This document shows, in pieces, positions 21,494-31,185 of a DNA stretch of 64,000 bases. The translations under genes were made by a program, and so were the position numbers. Source of the stretch: Pyxidicoccus parkwaysis (GTDB lineage Bacteria; Myxococcota; Myxococcia; Myxococcales; Myxococcaceae); assembly GCF_017301735.1 (NCBI RefSeq), contig NZ_CP071090.1, positions 6,996,001-7,060,000 on the forward strand, in the 5' to 3' direction. Position 1 is the first letter of the stretch. Each line of letters starts with the position of its first letter. A model generated the notes under the pieces. It made no database searches. It was given only the letters and a program-made list of their open reading frames with translations, and was not told the DNA's origin.

Positions 21494-23241
21494 TGGAAAC
21501 CGCACTGCAGACCTCTCTCCCCCTCGACGTGCAGCGGCTCCTCGACGAGCACTCCAGCCGCGAGCTGCTGCGGCTCGTGGTGGTGGGCTCCGTGGACGAC
21601 GGGAAGTCCACGCTCATCGGCCGGCTCCTCTACGAGTGCGACGGCCTCTTCGAGGACCAGATTTCCGCCGTGAAGAAGGCCAGCGCGAAGCGCGCCGCCG
21701 CCCGCACCGAGGCCTCCGTGGCCGTGCCTCCGGAGGTGCTCGCCTCCGGCCTGCGCGCCGCGGCCGGCGCCGAGGAGGAGGAATTGGACTTCTCCCTCTT
21801 CACCGACGGCCTCAAGGCCGAGCGTGAGCAGGGCATCACCATCGACGTGGCGTACCGCTACCTGTCCACCGGGAAGCGCAAGGTCATCATCGCGGACACG
21901 CCGGGACACATTCAGTACACGCGCAACATGGCCACTGGCGCCTCCACGGCGGACGCGGCCGTCATCCTGGTGGACGCGCGCCTGGGCGTGCTGCCGCAGA
22001 CGCGCCGGCACGCGTACATCGCCTCGCTGCTGGGCATTCCGTACCTCGCCGTCGCGGTGAACAAGATGGACCTGGTGGGCTTCGACCGGGCCACCTTCGA
22101 GCGCATCGGCCAGGAGCTGGCGGACTTCGCGTACACGCTCGGCTTCGAGGGCGTGCGCCTCTTCCCCGTCAGCGCGAGCCGGGGCGACAACATCACCCGC
22201 GCCAGCGCGCGCACGCCGTGGCACGAGGGCGGCACGCTGCTCGGGTGGCTGGAGTCACTGCCCCACCAGCGGCGGCTGGACAACGCGGCCTTCCGCTTCC
22301 CGGTGCAGTACGTCATCCGTCCGCACCAGGACTACCGGGGGCTGGCCGGGCAGGTGGCCTCCGGCACCGTGCGCGTGGGCGACGAGGTGCAGGTGCTCCC
22401 CTCGGGACGCCGCACGCGCGTGGCGGGCATCGACACCTTCGAGGGGCCGCTGGAGGAGGCCTCCGCCCCCGCGTCCGTGACGCTGCTCCTGGCGGATGAC
22501 GTGGATGCGAGCCGGGGAGACCTGCTCTCGCATGTGGATGAGTCGCCGCAGGCGCTGCAACAGCTCGACGCGATGCTGGTGTGGTTCGGGGAGCAGCCGC
22601 TGGACGTGACGCGCCGCTACCTGGTGAAGCAGGCCACGCGCACCGCGCCCGCGCAGGTGGAGCGCATCCACTGGCGCATGGAGCTGGAGGACCTGGCCGA
22701 GGTGCCCGCCGAGTCGCTGTCCCTCAACGACATCGGCAAGGTGCGGCTGGTGTGCCGCCGTCCGCTGCTGGCGGACCCGTACCGCGACAACCGGCGCACG
22801 GGGGCCTTCATCATCATCGACGCGCTCACGCACGACACGGTGGGCGCGGGCATGGTGCTGGGGCCAGCGGACACCGGGGCTCGCGGCGCGGTGGAGGCTT
22901 CGCTCATCTCCTCGGCCGAGCGCCGCGCGCGGCTGGGCCAGCCCGGGGCCATCGTCCTGCTGCCGGCCTCTCCGGACGCGGCGTCGCGCGCCTTCGAGCT
23001 TGAGCGGAGCCTCTTCGACGAGGGCCGGCATGTGACTACCGTCTCCGGTGACGTGGAGGTGGCGCTCGCGCTGGCGGGGGCGGGGCTGATTGCCCTGGTG
23101 CACGCCGAGGCGCCGCAGGCCCGGCGTGTGCTGCGCTCGGAGGCTCGCGACGCGGGCGTGGCCTGGTTGGAGCTGGAGGCGTCCGAGGACGCGAAGCAGC
23201 AGGTGGAGCGCGTGCTCGCGCTCGGGGAGAACGCGAAGTGA
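21493..23241 (+). CDS. cysN: Sulfate adenylyltransferase subunit 1 with a degenerate APS-kinase-like tail
   Basis: This is the GTPase subunit that drives APS formation by CysD. It has 582 residues. The G1 motif GSVDDGKST is at 32-40, with EREQGITIDVAYRY, DTPGH and NKMD following, then the EF-Tu-like barrels ending near residue 455 at HDTVGAGMVL. The remaining 127 residues align by eye with a CysC domain: RRARLGQPGAIVLLPA, ELERSLFDEGRHVTTVSGD and LAGAGLIALVHAEAPQARRV. At the place of the kinase P-loop GLSGAGKS there is only PASPDAASR, so kinase activity is very unlikely. I read this as a CysNC fusion whose kinase half has decayed, in step with the APS-type CysH. Confidence 0.93.
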   Translation: METALQTSLPLDVQRLLDEHSSRELLRLVVVGSVDDGKSTLIGRLLYECDGLFEDQISAVKKASAKRAAARTEASVAVPPEVLASGLRAAAGAEEEELDFSLFTDGLKAEREQGITIDVAYRYLSTGKRKVIIADTPGHIQYTRNMATGASTADAAVILVDARLGVLPQTRRHAYIASLLGIPYLAVAVNKMDLVGFDRATFERIGQELADFAYTLGFEGVRLFPVSASRGDNITRASARTPWHEGGTLLGWLESLPHQRRLDNAAFRFPVQYVIRPHQDYRGLAGQVASGTVRVGDEVQVLPSGRRTRVAGIDTFEGPLEEASAPASVTLLLADDVDASRGDLLSHVDESPQALQQLDAMLVWFGEQPLDVTRRYLVKQATRTAPAQVERIHWRMELEDLAEVPAESLSLNDIGKVRLVCRRPLLADPYRDNRRTGAFIIIDALTHDTVGAGMVLGPADTGARGAVEASLISSAERRARLGQPGAIVLLPASPDAASRAFELERSLFDEGRHVTTVSGDVEVALALAGAGLIALVHAEAPQARRVLRSEARDAGVAWLELEASEDAKQQVERVLALGENAK

Positions 23242-25088
23242 GTCCGTCGCAAACGGGGGGGGCCCCACGCACAGCCGCGCCGCCCTTCGTCACCACCCTG
23301 CTGGGTGAGGACAAGGGCGCGCTGCTACTCAAGCTGGTGGACGGGCTGGACACGGCGGCGCTGCACTGGCTGAGCGGCTACGCGGCGGGGCTCGCCTCAC
23401 GGCCGGCGTCCGCGCCGGTCTCCGTGGCGGTGCCCGTGTCCGCCATGCCCGCTGCCGCTCCAACGGTGCCGCTCACCATCGTCTACGGGACGCAGACCGG
23501 TAACAGCAAGCTGCTGGCCGAGCGGCTCAAGCAGCAGGTGGAGTCCTCGGGGCTCCCCACGCGCCTGTTCCGCGCGAGCGACTACCCCGTGCGGGAGCTG
23601 GCGAAGGAGAAGCTGCTCTGCGTGGTCATCAGCACGCAGGGAGACGGAGACCCGCCGGACGACTCGCGAGGCTTCTGCGAGCACGTGCTGGGCAAGCGCG
23701 CCCCGAAGCTGGAGGGACTGCGCTTCGCGGTGCTGGGGCTGGGTGACTCCAGCTACCCGAAGTTCTGCGAGGTGGGCCGCGTGCTCGACGCGCGCCTCGC
23801 CGAACTGGGCGCTTCGCGGCTCGTGGAGCGCGCGGACTGCGACGTGGACTTCGAGCCCATAGCGAAGGGATGGCTCGACCAGGCCTTCGCGCGGGCGCGT
23901 GAAGCGCTGGAGCCCCACGCCGCGCCCATCGCGGCCGTCGTGCCGCTGCGCGGTGCAGCTCCGGTGGCGACGTTCAGCAAGGAGGCGCCCTTCGCATCCG
24001 AGGTGCTCGTCAACCAGCGCATCACCGGCCGGGGCGCGCTCAAGGACGTGCGGCACGTGGAGCTGTCGCTCGAAGGCTCCGGCCTGGAGTACGCGCCGGG
24101 CGACGCGCTCGGCGTGTGGCCACACAACCCGCCCGAGCTGGTGGACGCCTTCCTCTCCGAGCTGAAGCTGGATGGAGGCACGGAGGTGAAGCGCGACGGC
24201 CGCTCGCTGCCGCTGTCGAAGTGGCTGGGCGAGGAGCTGGAGCTGACGAAGCTCAACCGTCCGTTCCTCGAGCGCCATGCGGCCCTGGCCAACAATGCGG
24301 AGCTGAAGCGGCTGCTGGAGCCGTCCGGCGCGGAGGGCTTCCGTGCGCTGCTGGCGAGCCATCAGGTCATCGACCTCCTGCGCGCGCACCCGGCACCGTG
24401 GGGCGCGACGGAGCTCGTCGCGGCACTGCGCAGGCTGGCGCCCCGGCTGTACTCCATTGCCTCCAGCTCCAAGCGCGTGGGCTCGGAGGCGCACCTGACG
24501 GTGTCGGTGGTGGACTACACGGCCTTCGGCACGCGGCACCTCGGCGCCGCATCGTCGTACCTGGCCTCGCGAGCGGCGGGGACGGACAAGGTCCGCGTCT
24601 TCATCGAGCCCAACGAGCGCTTCCGCCTCCCGGACGACGGCGACAAGGACGTGCTGATGATTGGCCCCGGCACGGGCGTGGCGCCCTTCCGCGCCTTCGT
24701 GCAGGAGCGCGCCGAGGTGGGCGCGCGCGGGCGCAACTGGCTCTTCTTCGGCGAGCAGCACTTCCGCACGCAGTTCCTCTACCAGGTGGAGTGGCAGGAG
24801 GCGCTGAAGAAGAAGACGCTACACCGGCTGTCGCTCGCCTTCTCGCGAGACCGCGCGCAGAAGGTCTACGTGCAGCACCGCCTGCACGAGGCCGGGCGCG
24901 ACGTCTACGAGTGGCTGGACGGTGGCGCGTACCTCTACGTCTGCGGCGATGCGCAGCGGATGGCCCCGGACGTCCACGCGGCGCTGGTGGACATCGTCTC
25001 CACCCACGGCGGGAAGAGCCGCGAGGACGCGGAGGCCTGGCTCCAGGGCCTGCGCGAAGAGCGGCGCTACCTGCGCGACGTCTACTGA
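23238..25088 (+). CDS. cysJ: Assimilatory sulfite reductase (NADPH) flavoprotein subunit
   Basis: This subunit passes electrons from NADPH through FAD and FMN to the CysI hemoprotein. It has 616 residues. After a proline- and alanine-rich lead comes a flavodoxin domain (IVYGTQTGNSKLLAERL, ISTQGDGDPPDDS, LGLGDSSYPKFCEVG), then the FAD-binding module (RLYSIASSSK) and an NADPH-binding ferredoxin reductase module (MIGPGTGVAPFRAF, WLFFGEQHF, YLYVCGDAQRM) ending in the usual YLRDVY. The GTG at 23238 overlaps the cysN stop (GTGA). Confidence 0.96.
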   Translation: MSPSQTGGAPRTAAPPFVTTLLGEDKGALLLKLVDGLDTAALHWLSGYAAGLASRPASAPVSVAVPVSAMPAAAPTVPLTIVYGTQTGNSKLLAERLKQQVESSGLPTRLFRASDYPVRELAKEKLLCVVISTQGDGDPPDDSRGFCEHVLGKRAPKLEGLRFAVLGLGDSSYPKFCEVGRVLDARLAELGASRLVERADCDVDFEPIAKGWLDQAFARAREALEPHAAPIAAVVPLRGAAPVATFSKEAPFASEVLVNQRITGRGALKDVRHVELSLEGSGLEYAPGDALGVWPHNPPELVDAFLSELKLDGGTEVKRDGRSLPLSKWLGEELELTKLNRPFLERHAALANNAELKRLLEPSGAEGFRALLASHQVIDLLRAHPAPWGATELVAALRRLAPRLYSIASSSKRVGSEAHLTVSVVDYTAFGTRHLGAASSYLASRAAGTDKVRVFIEPNERFRLPDDGDKDVLMIGPGTGVAPFRAFVQERAEVGARGRNWLFFGEQHFRTQFLYQVEWQEALKKKTLHRLSLAFSRDRAQKVYVQHRLHEAGRDVYEWLDGGAYLYVCGDAQRMAPDVHAALVDIVSTHGGKSREDAEAWLQGLREERRYLRDVY

Positions 25089-25113
25089 CACCTTTCCCTT
25101 CGTGAGCGACGAC

Positions 25114-26811
25114 ATGAGCACGCAGTCCAAGCCTCTGTCCGAGGTGGAGCACATCAAGACGCAGAGCCGCCTGCTCCGCGGCACGTTGGCGGAGAGCCTG
25201 ATGGACCCGGTGACGGGCGCCATCTCCACGCCAGACACCAGCCTCATCAAGTTCCACGGCAGCTACCAGCAGGACGACCGTGACATCCGCGACGAGCGCC
25301 GCCTGCAGAAGCTGGAGCCGGCCTACAGCTTCATGCTGCGCACGCGCCTGCCCGGCGGCGTGTGCACGCCCGCGCAGTGGCTCGCCATGGACGCGCTGGC
25401 ACGGGAGTACGCCAACCACACGCTGCGCATCACCACCCGGCAGGCGTTCCAGCTCCACGGCGTCATCAAGGATGACCTCAAGCCCACCATCGCCCGCATC
25501 AATCAGGCGCTGATGGACACGCTGGCCGCCTGCGGCGACGTGAACCGCAACGTGCTGTGCAACCCGAACCCGGTGGACTCGCGCGTCCACGAGACGGTGT
25601 ACCAGTGGGCGGTGCGCCTCTCCGAGCACCTGCTGCCGAAGACGCGCGCCTACTACGAAATCTGGCTGGACGACGAGAAGGTGGCCGGCGGTGAGGAGGA
25701 GCCCATCTACGGGCCCACCTACCTGCCCCGGAAGTTCAAGACGGCCGTCGCGGTGCCGCCCCTCAACGACGTGGACGTCTTCGCGCACGACCTGGGCTTC
25801 ATCGCCATCATCGAGGGCGACACGCTGGCCGGATTCAATGTCTCGGTGGGTGGTGGCATGGGCGCCACGCATGGAGACGCGGCCACGTATCCGCGGCTCG
25901 CGAACGTGGTGGGCTTCATTCCCCCGGAGAAGACGCTGGAGGTGGCCGCCGAGGTGGTGCGCATCCACCGCGACTTCGGAGACCGCTCCAACCGCAAGCA
26001 TGCGCGGCTGAAGTACGTGCTGGAGGAGCGCGGCGTCGCGTGGTTCACGGCGGAACTGGAGCGGCGGCTCGGCTTCGCGTTGCAGCCCGCGCGCCCGTTC
26101 TCCTTCGACCACAACGGGGACCGCTTCGGCTGGGTGGAGGGCCACGACGGGAAGTGGCACCTGACGCTGCACCTGGACAGCGGCCGCGTGGCGGACCGGC
26201 CCGGTGCGCCGCACCTCACCGGCCTGCGGGAGATTGCGCGCTTCCACACGGGGGACTTCCGGCTCACGGCGAACCAGAACCTCGTCATCGCCAACGTGAG
26301 CGCCGAGGCGAGGGAGGCCATCGACGCGCTGGTGGCCCGGCACGGGCTGGATGGCTTCCGGAGCGCCAGTCCCCTGCGGAGGAACGCGCTGGCGTGCGTG
26401 GCGCTGCCTACGTGCGGACTCGCCATGGCCGAGGCGGAGCGCTACCTGCCGGCGTTCGTGGAGAAGCTGGAGGCGCGGCTGGTGGCGCATGGACTGCGGG
26501 ACGCGAACCTCCTGCTGCGCATCACCGGCTGCCCGAATGGCTGCGCGCGTCCGTACCTGGCGGAGGTGGCGCTCGTGGGCAAGGCGCCGGGCCGCTACAA
26601 CCTCCACCTCGGCGGCGACGTGCGCGGCCAGCGTATCAACCGGCTTTACCGCGAGAACATCGACGAGGACGGCATCCTCGCCGCGCTGGAGCCGCTGTTC
26701 GCGGAGTACGCACACGAGCGGAAGCCGGGCGAGGGCTTCGGTGACTACGTCGTCCGGGCCGGCCACGTCCCGGCGCCACCGGCGAAGGTGACGCCGAACG
26801 CGGCGGCCTGA
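25114..26811 (+). CDS. cysI: Assimilatory sulfite reductase hemoprotein subunit
   Basis: This siroheme and [4Fe-4S] enzyme reduces sulfite to sulfide in six one-electron steps. It has 565 residues, close to the E. coli protein. Features are LIKFHGSYQQDDRD, LRITTRQAFQLHGV, NRNVLCNPNPV, FNVSVGGGMG, and the cluster-binding cysteines in ACVALPTCGLA and TGCPNGCARP. The ATG at 25114 is chosen; an in-frame GTG at 25102 is possible. This is the last gene of the operon and ends ahead of a stem-loop. Confidence 0.96.
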   Translation: MSTQSKPLSEVEHIKTQSRLLRGTLAESLMDPVTGAISTPDTSLIKFHGSYQQDDRDIRDERRLQKLEPAYSFMLRTRLPGGVCTPAQWLAMDALAREYANHTLRITTRQAFQLHGVIKDDLKPTIARINQALMDTLAACGDVNRNVLCNPNPVDSRVHETVYQWAVRLSEHLLPKTRAYYEIWLDDEKVAGGEEEPIYGPTYLPRKFKTAVAVPPLNDVDVFAHDLGFIAIIEGDTLAGFNVSVGGGMGATHGDAATYPRLANVVGFIPPEKTLEVAAEVVRIHRDFGDRSNRKHARLKYVLEERGVAWFTAELERRLGFALQPARPFSFDHNGDRFGWVEGHDGKWHLTLHLDSGRVADRPGAPHLTGLREIARFHTGDFRLTANQNLVIANVSAEAREAIDALVARHGLDGFRSASPLRRNALACVALPTCGLAMAEAERYLPAFVEKLEARLVAHGLRDANLLLRITGCPNGCARPYLAEVALVGKAPGRYNLHLGGDVRGQRINRLYRENIDEDGILAALEPLFAEYAHERKPGEGFGDYVVRAGHVPAPPAKVTPNAAA

Positions 26812-26817
26812 GCCTCA

Positions 26818-26849
26818 CCGCCGCCCGCTCGTGCGAGGGAGGGCGGCGG
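26818..26849. terminator. Stem-loop between convergent cysI and the ELWxxDGT gene
   Basis: A perfect nine-pair stem, CCGCCGCCC at 26818-26826 with GGGCGGCGG at 26841-26849, encloses a smaller CTCG-TG-CGAG stem. It lies in the 50-base gap between two converging genes and could end transcription from both sides. No clear T-run follows, so it may depend on other factors. Confidence 0.55.
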
Positions 26850-26861
26850 GCCGGCCACGAC

Positions 26862-29800
26862 TCACAGCTTCGATGAGGGGAGGCAGGCCAGCGGCAGGGC
26901 CCACAACTCCTCCCCCGTCATGGTGTCATCCGCGGCGAAGTACACCCGCGAGCCGGAGAGGGTGAACCCGCTCGGGTACGACGACAGGAGCCCCGGCACG
27001 AGGTCCACGACTCGCACCGTGCCCGCCGCCGTGCCGTCGCTCCGCCACATCTCGCGGCCCGCGCTCTCGTCGAATGCGGTGAAGAACAGCCAGTCTCCCA
27101 CCGCCGCCAGGTCCTCGGGGAACGAGCCCTCGGGGCCGGGGACGATGTCCTTCACCCGCCGCGTCCCCGCCGCCGTGCCGTCCGTCCTCCACAGCTCGCG
27201 GTCCTCCCCGTCCGCGAAGTTGAGGAAGAAGACCTGCTTGCCCACCGCCACCAGCGAGAAGGGAAACGGCGCCACCGTCCCCACCTGCACCGTGCCCGCC
27301 TCCGTCCCGTCGCTCTTCCAGAGCTGGAAGTCGAAGGACCTGTTCGTGGCGGTGAAGTACACCGTGCTCCCCACTCCGACGAAGCTCTCGGGGAAGGAGC
27401 CGAAGTCACCCGGGACGATGTCCTTCAGCAGATGCGTCCCCGCGGGCGTCCCGTCGGTGACGAAGGGCTCGCGGTCGGAGTCGGTGGAGGCGAAGGCGGC
27501 GAAGTAGACCTTGTTGCCCACGCGCGTCGGGAAGATGGGGTTGGAGCCGAAGGGCCCCGGCACCAGGTCCGCGAGCCGGAACGTCCCCGCCTGCGTCCCG
27601 TTGCTCCGCCACAGCTCGAAGCCCGTCGCTGGGTCGAAGGCCGCGAAGATGAGCAGGCGGCCCAACGACACGAGCTGCCAGGGCTGGCCATCTCCCTTCA
27701 CCCGCGTCGTCCCCGCGCGCGTGCCGTCGCTCTTCCAGAGCTCCGTGTGGAAGTCCGCCATCTCCACGACGAAGAAGAGCTTCCCGTCCACCACCGTCAG
27801 GTCGCGCGGCGCCGAGCCTTGTGAGCCGGGGAGGATGTCCTCCACCATGCGCGTCCCGGCCGCGGTGCCGTCGCTCTTCCACAGCTCGCGGCCGTGCACT
27901 CCGTCATCAGCGGAGAAGTAGAGCAGGCCCCCCACGGGCGTCAGCTCGAGCGGGTCCGAGCTGGCCAGCCCGGGGGCAATGTCGTCCACGCGCCGGGTGC
28001 CCCCGCGCGTGCCGTCGCTCCGCCACAGCTCGTTGCCGATACGCCCGTCATTCGCGGTGAAGTAGAGCGTGCCATTCAAGTCCACCAGGTGGCGCGGCAT
28101 CGAGTCCTCGATGCAGGCGTCGATGTCCCTGACGAGGTAGGCGCCCTTGCAGCTCGAGTGAGCGGCGGTGACGTCGGGCGACACCTGCTCACCGCTCTCT
28201 GCCGGCACCGCGGAGTCGACGTCCGCTGATGTGCACGCGACTCCGGGAAGGACGAGCAGCAGCAACAGGAGCGGCCACGTGCGGCGCCACCCGCGCAACA
28301 CGCTCACCGCGAGCGCGGGGAACCCGAAGAGAAAGGCCCAGAGCCCGAGTGAGCCCTGTGTCGTCCGCGGAGACTCGGCGAGCCGTGAGCCTCCCGTGTC
28401 CCCACCGTTGAGGCCCAGGCGGCCATCCTGCACCGCCGAGCGGGGACGGCAGTCGCCCAGCGAGGCCACTGGCAGGGACCACAGCTCTCCGCCGATGTTC
28501 TCGTCGAAGGCGAGGAAGAAGACCTTGTCACCGGAGAGGGTGAAGCCACGCGGCCCCCGCATGCGCGGCCCGTTCGTCACGGAGCGGACGCGGAACGTCC
28601 CGGCCTCCGTCCCATCGCTGCGCCACAGCTCGTCACGACCCCGCTCGTCATCAGCAGAGAACAGGAGCGTCCCCGCCACGTCCGTCATGAAGAAGGGGAA
28701 CCCATTGCCCGGCCCGGGGTTGATGTCCTTGACCATCACCGTGCCCGCCGTCGTCCCATCGCTCTTCCACAGCTCGACGCCGTGCACGCCGTCTTCCGCG
28801 TCGAACACGAAGGTCGCACCGAAGGGCGCACGGAAGCGAGACGGGTCGATGTCGGGGTACGAGTCCTCGGGGCCAGGGTTGACGTCCTTCAACAGGAACG
28901 TGCCCGCCTCCGTCCCGTCGCTCACCCAGGGCTCATCGCCCGTCGCGGGCAGGCGGGCGAAGAAGAAGAGCCGGCCTCCGACCGCGGTGAGGCCTGAGGG
29001 GAATGAGCTCTCGGGGCCCGGAAGAAGGTCCTCGACGAGCACCGTGCCGGCCTCCGTCCCATCGCTCTTCCACAGCTCGCGGCCGTGCGCCGTGTCCTCG
29101 GCGGAGAAGTAGAGCGTGCTGCCCACCGCCGTCAGCAGGAACGGCGCTCCGCTGTCCGGCCCGGTGATGATGTCCTTCAGGAGCACGGTGCCCGCCGTCG
29201 TCCCGTCGCTCTTCCAGAGCTCGAGGCCGTGGACGCCGTCGTCGGCATCGAAGAACAGCGTGCTGCCCACCACGGCGAACGAGTTGGGAATCGAGTCCGC
29301 TGGTCCCGGGGCAATGTCCGCCACCAGGAAGGTGCCGGCCTCCGTCCCGTCGCTGCGCCACAGCTCGAAGCCGTGCTCTTCATCGCCCGCCGAGAACATG
29401 AGGATGTCGCCAACACGCCGCAGGTTGGAGGGATTCGAGCCAGGCGCGCCCGGGTTGAGGTCCTTGACGAGCACCGTGCCGGCCGCCGTGCCATCGCTCC
29501 TCCACAGCTCGGAGCCGTGCACCCCGTCATCGGCCGCGAAGAGGAGCACTCCGCCGTCCATCAACACCAGCGGCCGGAAGGCGAGGCCCAGCTCGTCGTC
29601 GAAGTCTCGAAATGCATCCGCCGGACCGGGGTTGATGTCCTTGACGCGCACCGTGCCCGAGGCCGTGCCATCGCTCTTCCACAGCTCGCGGCCAAAGGCC
29701 CGGTCCATCGCCGTGAAGAACAGCGTGCCTCCCACGTCGACGAAGGCGGCGGGGAAGCCCGACCGCCTCCCGAAGTCGATGTCCTTGACCGGCAGGGCCG

Positions 29801-29939
29801 GCGCACACCGCGGCACCGGGCAGACCGGCGGGGCCTCCCAGTTCTCGAAGGGTTTCGGCGCGTCCGCGGCCTGGCCCCTCCCGGGCCAAAGACAGACACA
29901 GACAACCGCCAGGAGCCCCCACCTCGTCCACCGTGCCAT
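26862..29939 (-). CDS. ELWxxDGT-repeat protein, apparently two proteins fused in frame
   Basis: This protein of 1025 residues is exported: the start MARWTRWGLLAVVCVCLW is a signal peptide, chosen with the GAGGGG site before 29939. It has two halves, each with eight repeats of the form ELWKSDGT-x-AGT and a closing ELW-x-LP. Between them lie a hydrophobic segment ending in basic residues (LGLWAFLFGFPALAVSVL then RGWRR), as in a C-terminal sorting anchor, and then a lipoprotein-like signal LLLLLLVLPGVAC with Cys569. An internal GTG at 28301 would start exactly such a lipoprotein. Repeats of this type are common in large secreted myxobacterial proteins and may fold as beta-propellers; the role is unknown. 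Confidence 0.85.
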   Translation of the reverse strand: MARWTRWGLLAVVCVCLWPGRGQAADAPKPFENWEAPPVCPVPRCAPALPVKDIDFGRRSGFPAAFVDVGGTLFFTAMDRAFGRELWKSDGTASGTVRVKDINPGPADAFRDFDDELGLAFRPLVLMDGGVLLFAADDGVHGSELWRSDGTAAGTVLVKDLNPGAPGSNPSNLRRVGDILMFSAGDEEHGFELWRSDGTEAGTFLVADIAPGPADSIPNSFAVVGSTLFFDADDGVHGLELWKSDGTTAGTVLLKDIITGPDSGAPFLLTAVGSTLYFSAEDTAHGRELWKSDGTEAGTVLVEDLLPGPESSFPSGLTAVGGRLFFFARLPATGDEPWVSDGTEAGTFLLKDVNPGPEDSYPDIDPSRFRAPFGATFVFDAEDGVHGVELWKSDGTTAGTVMVKDINPGPGNGFPFFMTDVAGTLLFSADDERGRDELWRSDGTEAGTFRVRSVTNGPRMRGPRGFTLSGDKVFFLAFDENIGGELWSLPVASLGDCRPRSAVQDGRLGLNGGDTGGSRLAESPRTTQGSLGLWAFLFGFPALAVSVLRGWRRTWPLLLLLLVLPGVACTSADVDSAVPAESGEQVSPDVTAAHSSCKGAYLVRDIDACIEDSMPRHLVDLNGTLYFTANDGRIGNELWRSDGTRGGTRRVDDIAPGLASSDPLELTPVGGLLYFSADDGVHGRELWKSDGTAAGTRMVEDILPGSQGSAPRDLTVVDGKLFFVVEMADFHTELWKSDGTRAGTTRVKGDGQPWQLVSLGRLLIFAAFDPATGFELWRSNGTQAGTFRLADLVPGPFGSNPIFPTRVGNKVYFAAFASTDSDREPFVTDGTPAGTHLLKDIVPGDFGSFPESFVGVGSTVYFTATNRSFDFQLWKSDGTEAGTVQVGTVAPFPFSLVAVGKQVFFLNFADGEDRELWRTDGTAAGTRRVKDIVPGPEGSFPEDLAAVGDWLFFTAFDESAGREMWRSDGTAAGTVRVVDLVPGLLSSYPSGFTLSGSRVYFAADDTMTGEELWALPLACLPSSKL

Positions 29940-30053
29940 CTCGCGCCCCTCGGACGTGCGAAGGATTGCACGCCCCAAGCGCTGGAATCTGGGAGTGACG
30001 TGGGAGACGACAACCTGCCCCTCGGGACGAGGGCAAGTATCGTCCACCGACGT

Positions 30054-31040
30054 TCAATCAGTGTCCTCGTCGTCCGCCCTGGCTCGACGGACTCCGCCTC
30101 GCACCGCGGTGAGCAGCAGGTCGTACTTGCCACCGAGATACGTGCGGAAGCCGTGCTGGTGCAGGTAGCGCCGGTAGAAGGATAGGTCCTTCACCAGCAG
30201 CGACAAGTCGGGCTCGCGAAGGTTGCGCACCCGCGCGCCGTAGACCACCTCGCCGTCCCGGAAGCGCGAGTTGGGAAAGCCGAGCAGGAGCGTGGCGCTC
30301 GGCTCCAGGTGCTGCTGCACCAGCCGGCGCAGCAGGGCGTGGTCATCCACGCCGGGACTCTGCAAGGTGCCCACCGACACCACGAGGTGGAAGCGGCCCA
30401 GGTCCTCGGGCAGCGCGTTGAGGTCCGCGAGGACGAAGCGGTGGCGCGCGTCGGGGAAGCGGGCGCGGGCCTCGGCGAGCGCGCTGGCCCCGTGGTCCAC
30501 GCCGACGAAGCTGACGTCCGGCGCTCCTTCGAGCCACGCGAAGGCCGCGAGCTCGTCGCCGCGATTGACGCCGAGGTCGAGCACCCTCGCTCCCGCGGGC
30601 AGGTGGATGCGGGCGAGCGTATCCAGCCACGGCAGGAGGAAGCCCGCGTCCTCCAGCTTGCGCACCCTTGCGAAGTCCGAGTCCGTGCCGTAGCGCTCCT
30701 GTCGTTCGGGCCCCGCTTCCGCGTCCTCGCCGCCCGCGTGCCACGACGCTTCGGAGCCGAGCCGCTCGAAGATGAGCGCGACGTGCGTGGCATCCACCGC
30801 GCGGGGCGTGAGCAGGCGGCACGAGAGTCCGTCGGCCAGGTCACACCAGCTTCGCAGCGGCCGGTGGACGAGGCTCCCTCCCGGCCCCACCCGCTCTCCC
30901 GGGTAATGCCCCCGGCCGAGGTCCGGGTCGGGGACCTCGATGCGCGCGCTTCCCGCTCCGAGCACGGCTTGCAGGTGCCGGACGATGTCGATGAGCGGCT
31001 CGTCGTGGAAGCGGCGCGGGGGCTCGGCGGGGCTCGGCAT
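30054..31040 (-). CDS. Class I SAM-dependent methyltransferase
   Basis: This predicted methyltransferase has 328 residues from the ATG at 31040. The SAM-binding motif I is VLDLGVNRGDELAAF, motif II FVGVDHGASALAEAR with the acidic ribose ligand, then FVLADLNALP and FHLVVSVGTLQS. About 120 residues precede the methyltransferase fold and may bind the substrate. The target is unknown. The gene is divergent from the lipoprotein gene at 31186, and its neighbour downstream is 114 bases away. A longer reading frame upstream adds low-complexity sequence and is not preferred. Confidence 0.82.
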   Translation of the reverse strand: MPSPAEPPRRFHDEPLIDIVRHLQAVLGAGSARIEVPDPDLGRGHYPGERVGPGGSLVHRPLRSWCDLADGLSCRLLTPRAVDATHVALIFERLGSEASWHAGGEDAEAGPERQERYGTDSDFARVRKLEDAGFLLPWLDTLARIHLPAGARVLDLGVNRGDELAAFAWLEGAPDVSFVGVDHGASALAEARARFPDARHRFVLADLNALPEDLGRFHLVVSVGTLQSPGVDDHALLRRLVQQHLEPSATLLLGFPNSRFRDGEVVYGARVRNLREPDLSLLVKDLSFYRRYLHQHGFRTYLGGKYDLLLTAVRGGVRRARADDEDTD

Positions 31041-31185
31041 GAGGACGCCAAGACTACCGCCCGGGCGCGAGTCCCGACGCGGGAAGACAGAGGGGACGCA
31101 TCGCGGGTGACATGTGCACGGAGACGGGTAGTGTCTCCCCGTCGCGCCCCGGACCTTCCATGTCCGGGGCCTGCCGAGGTCTCGC

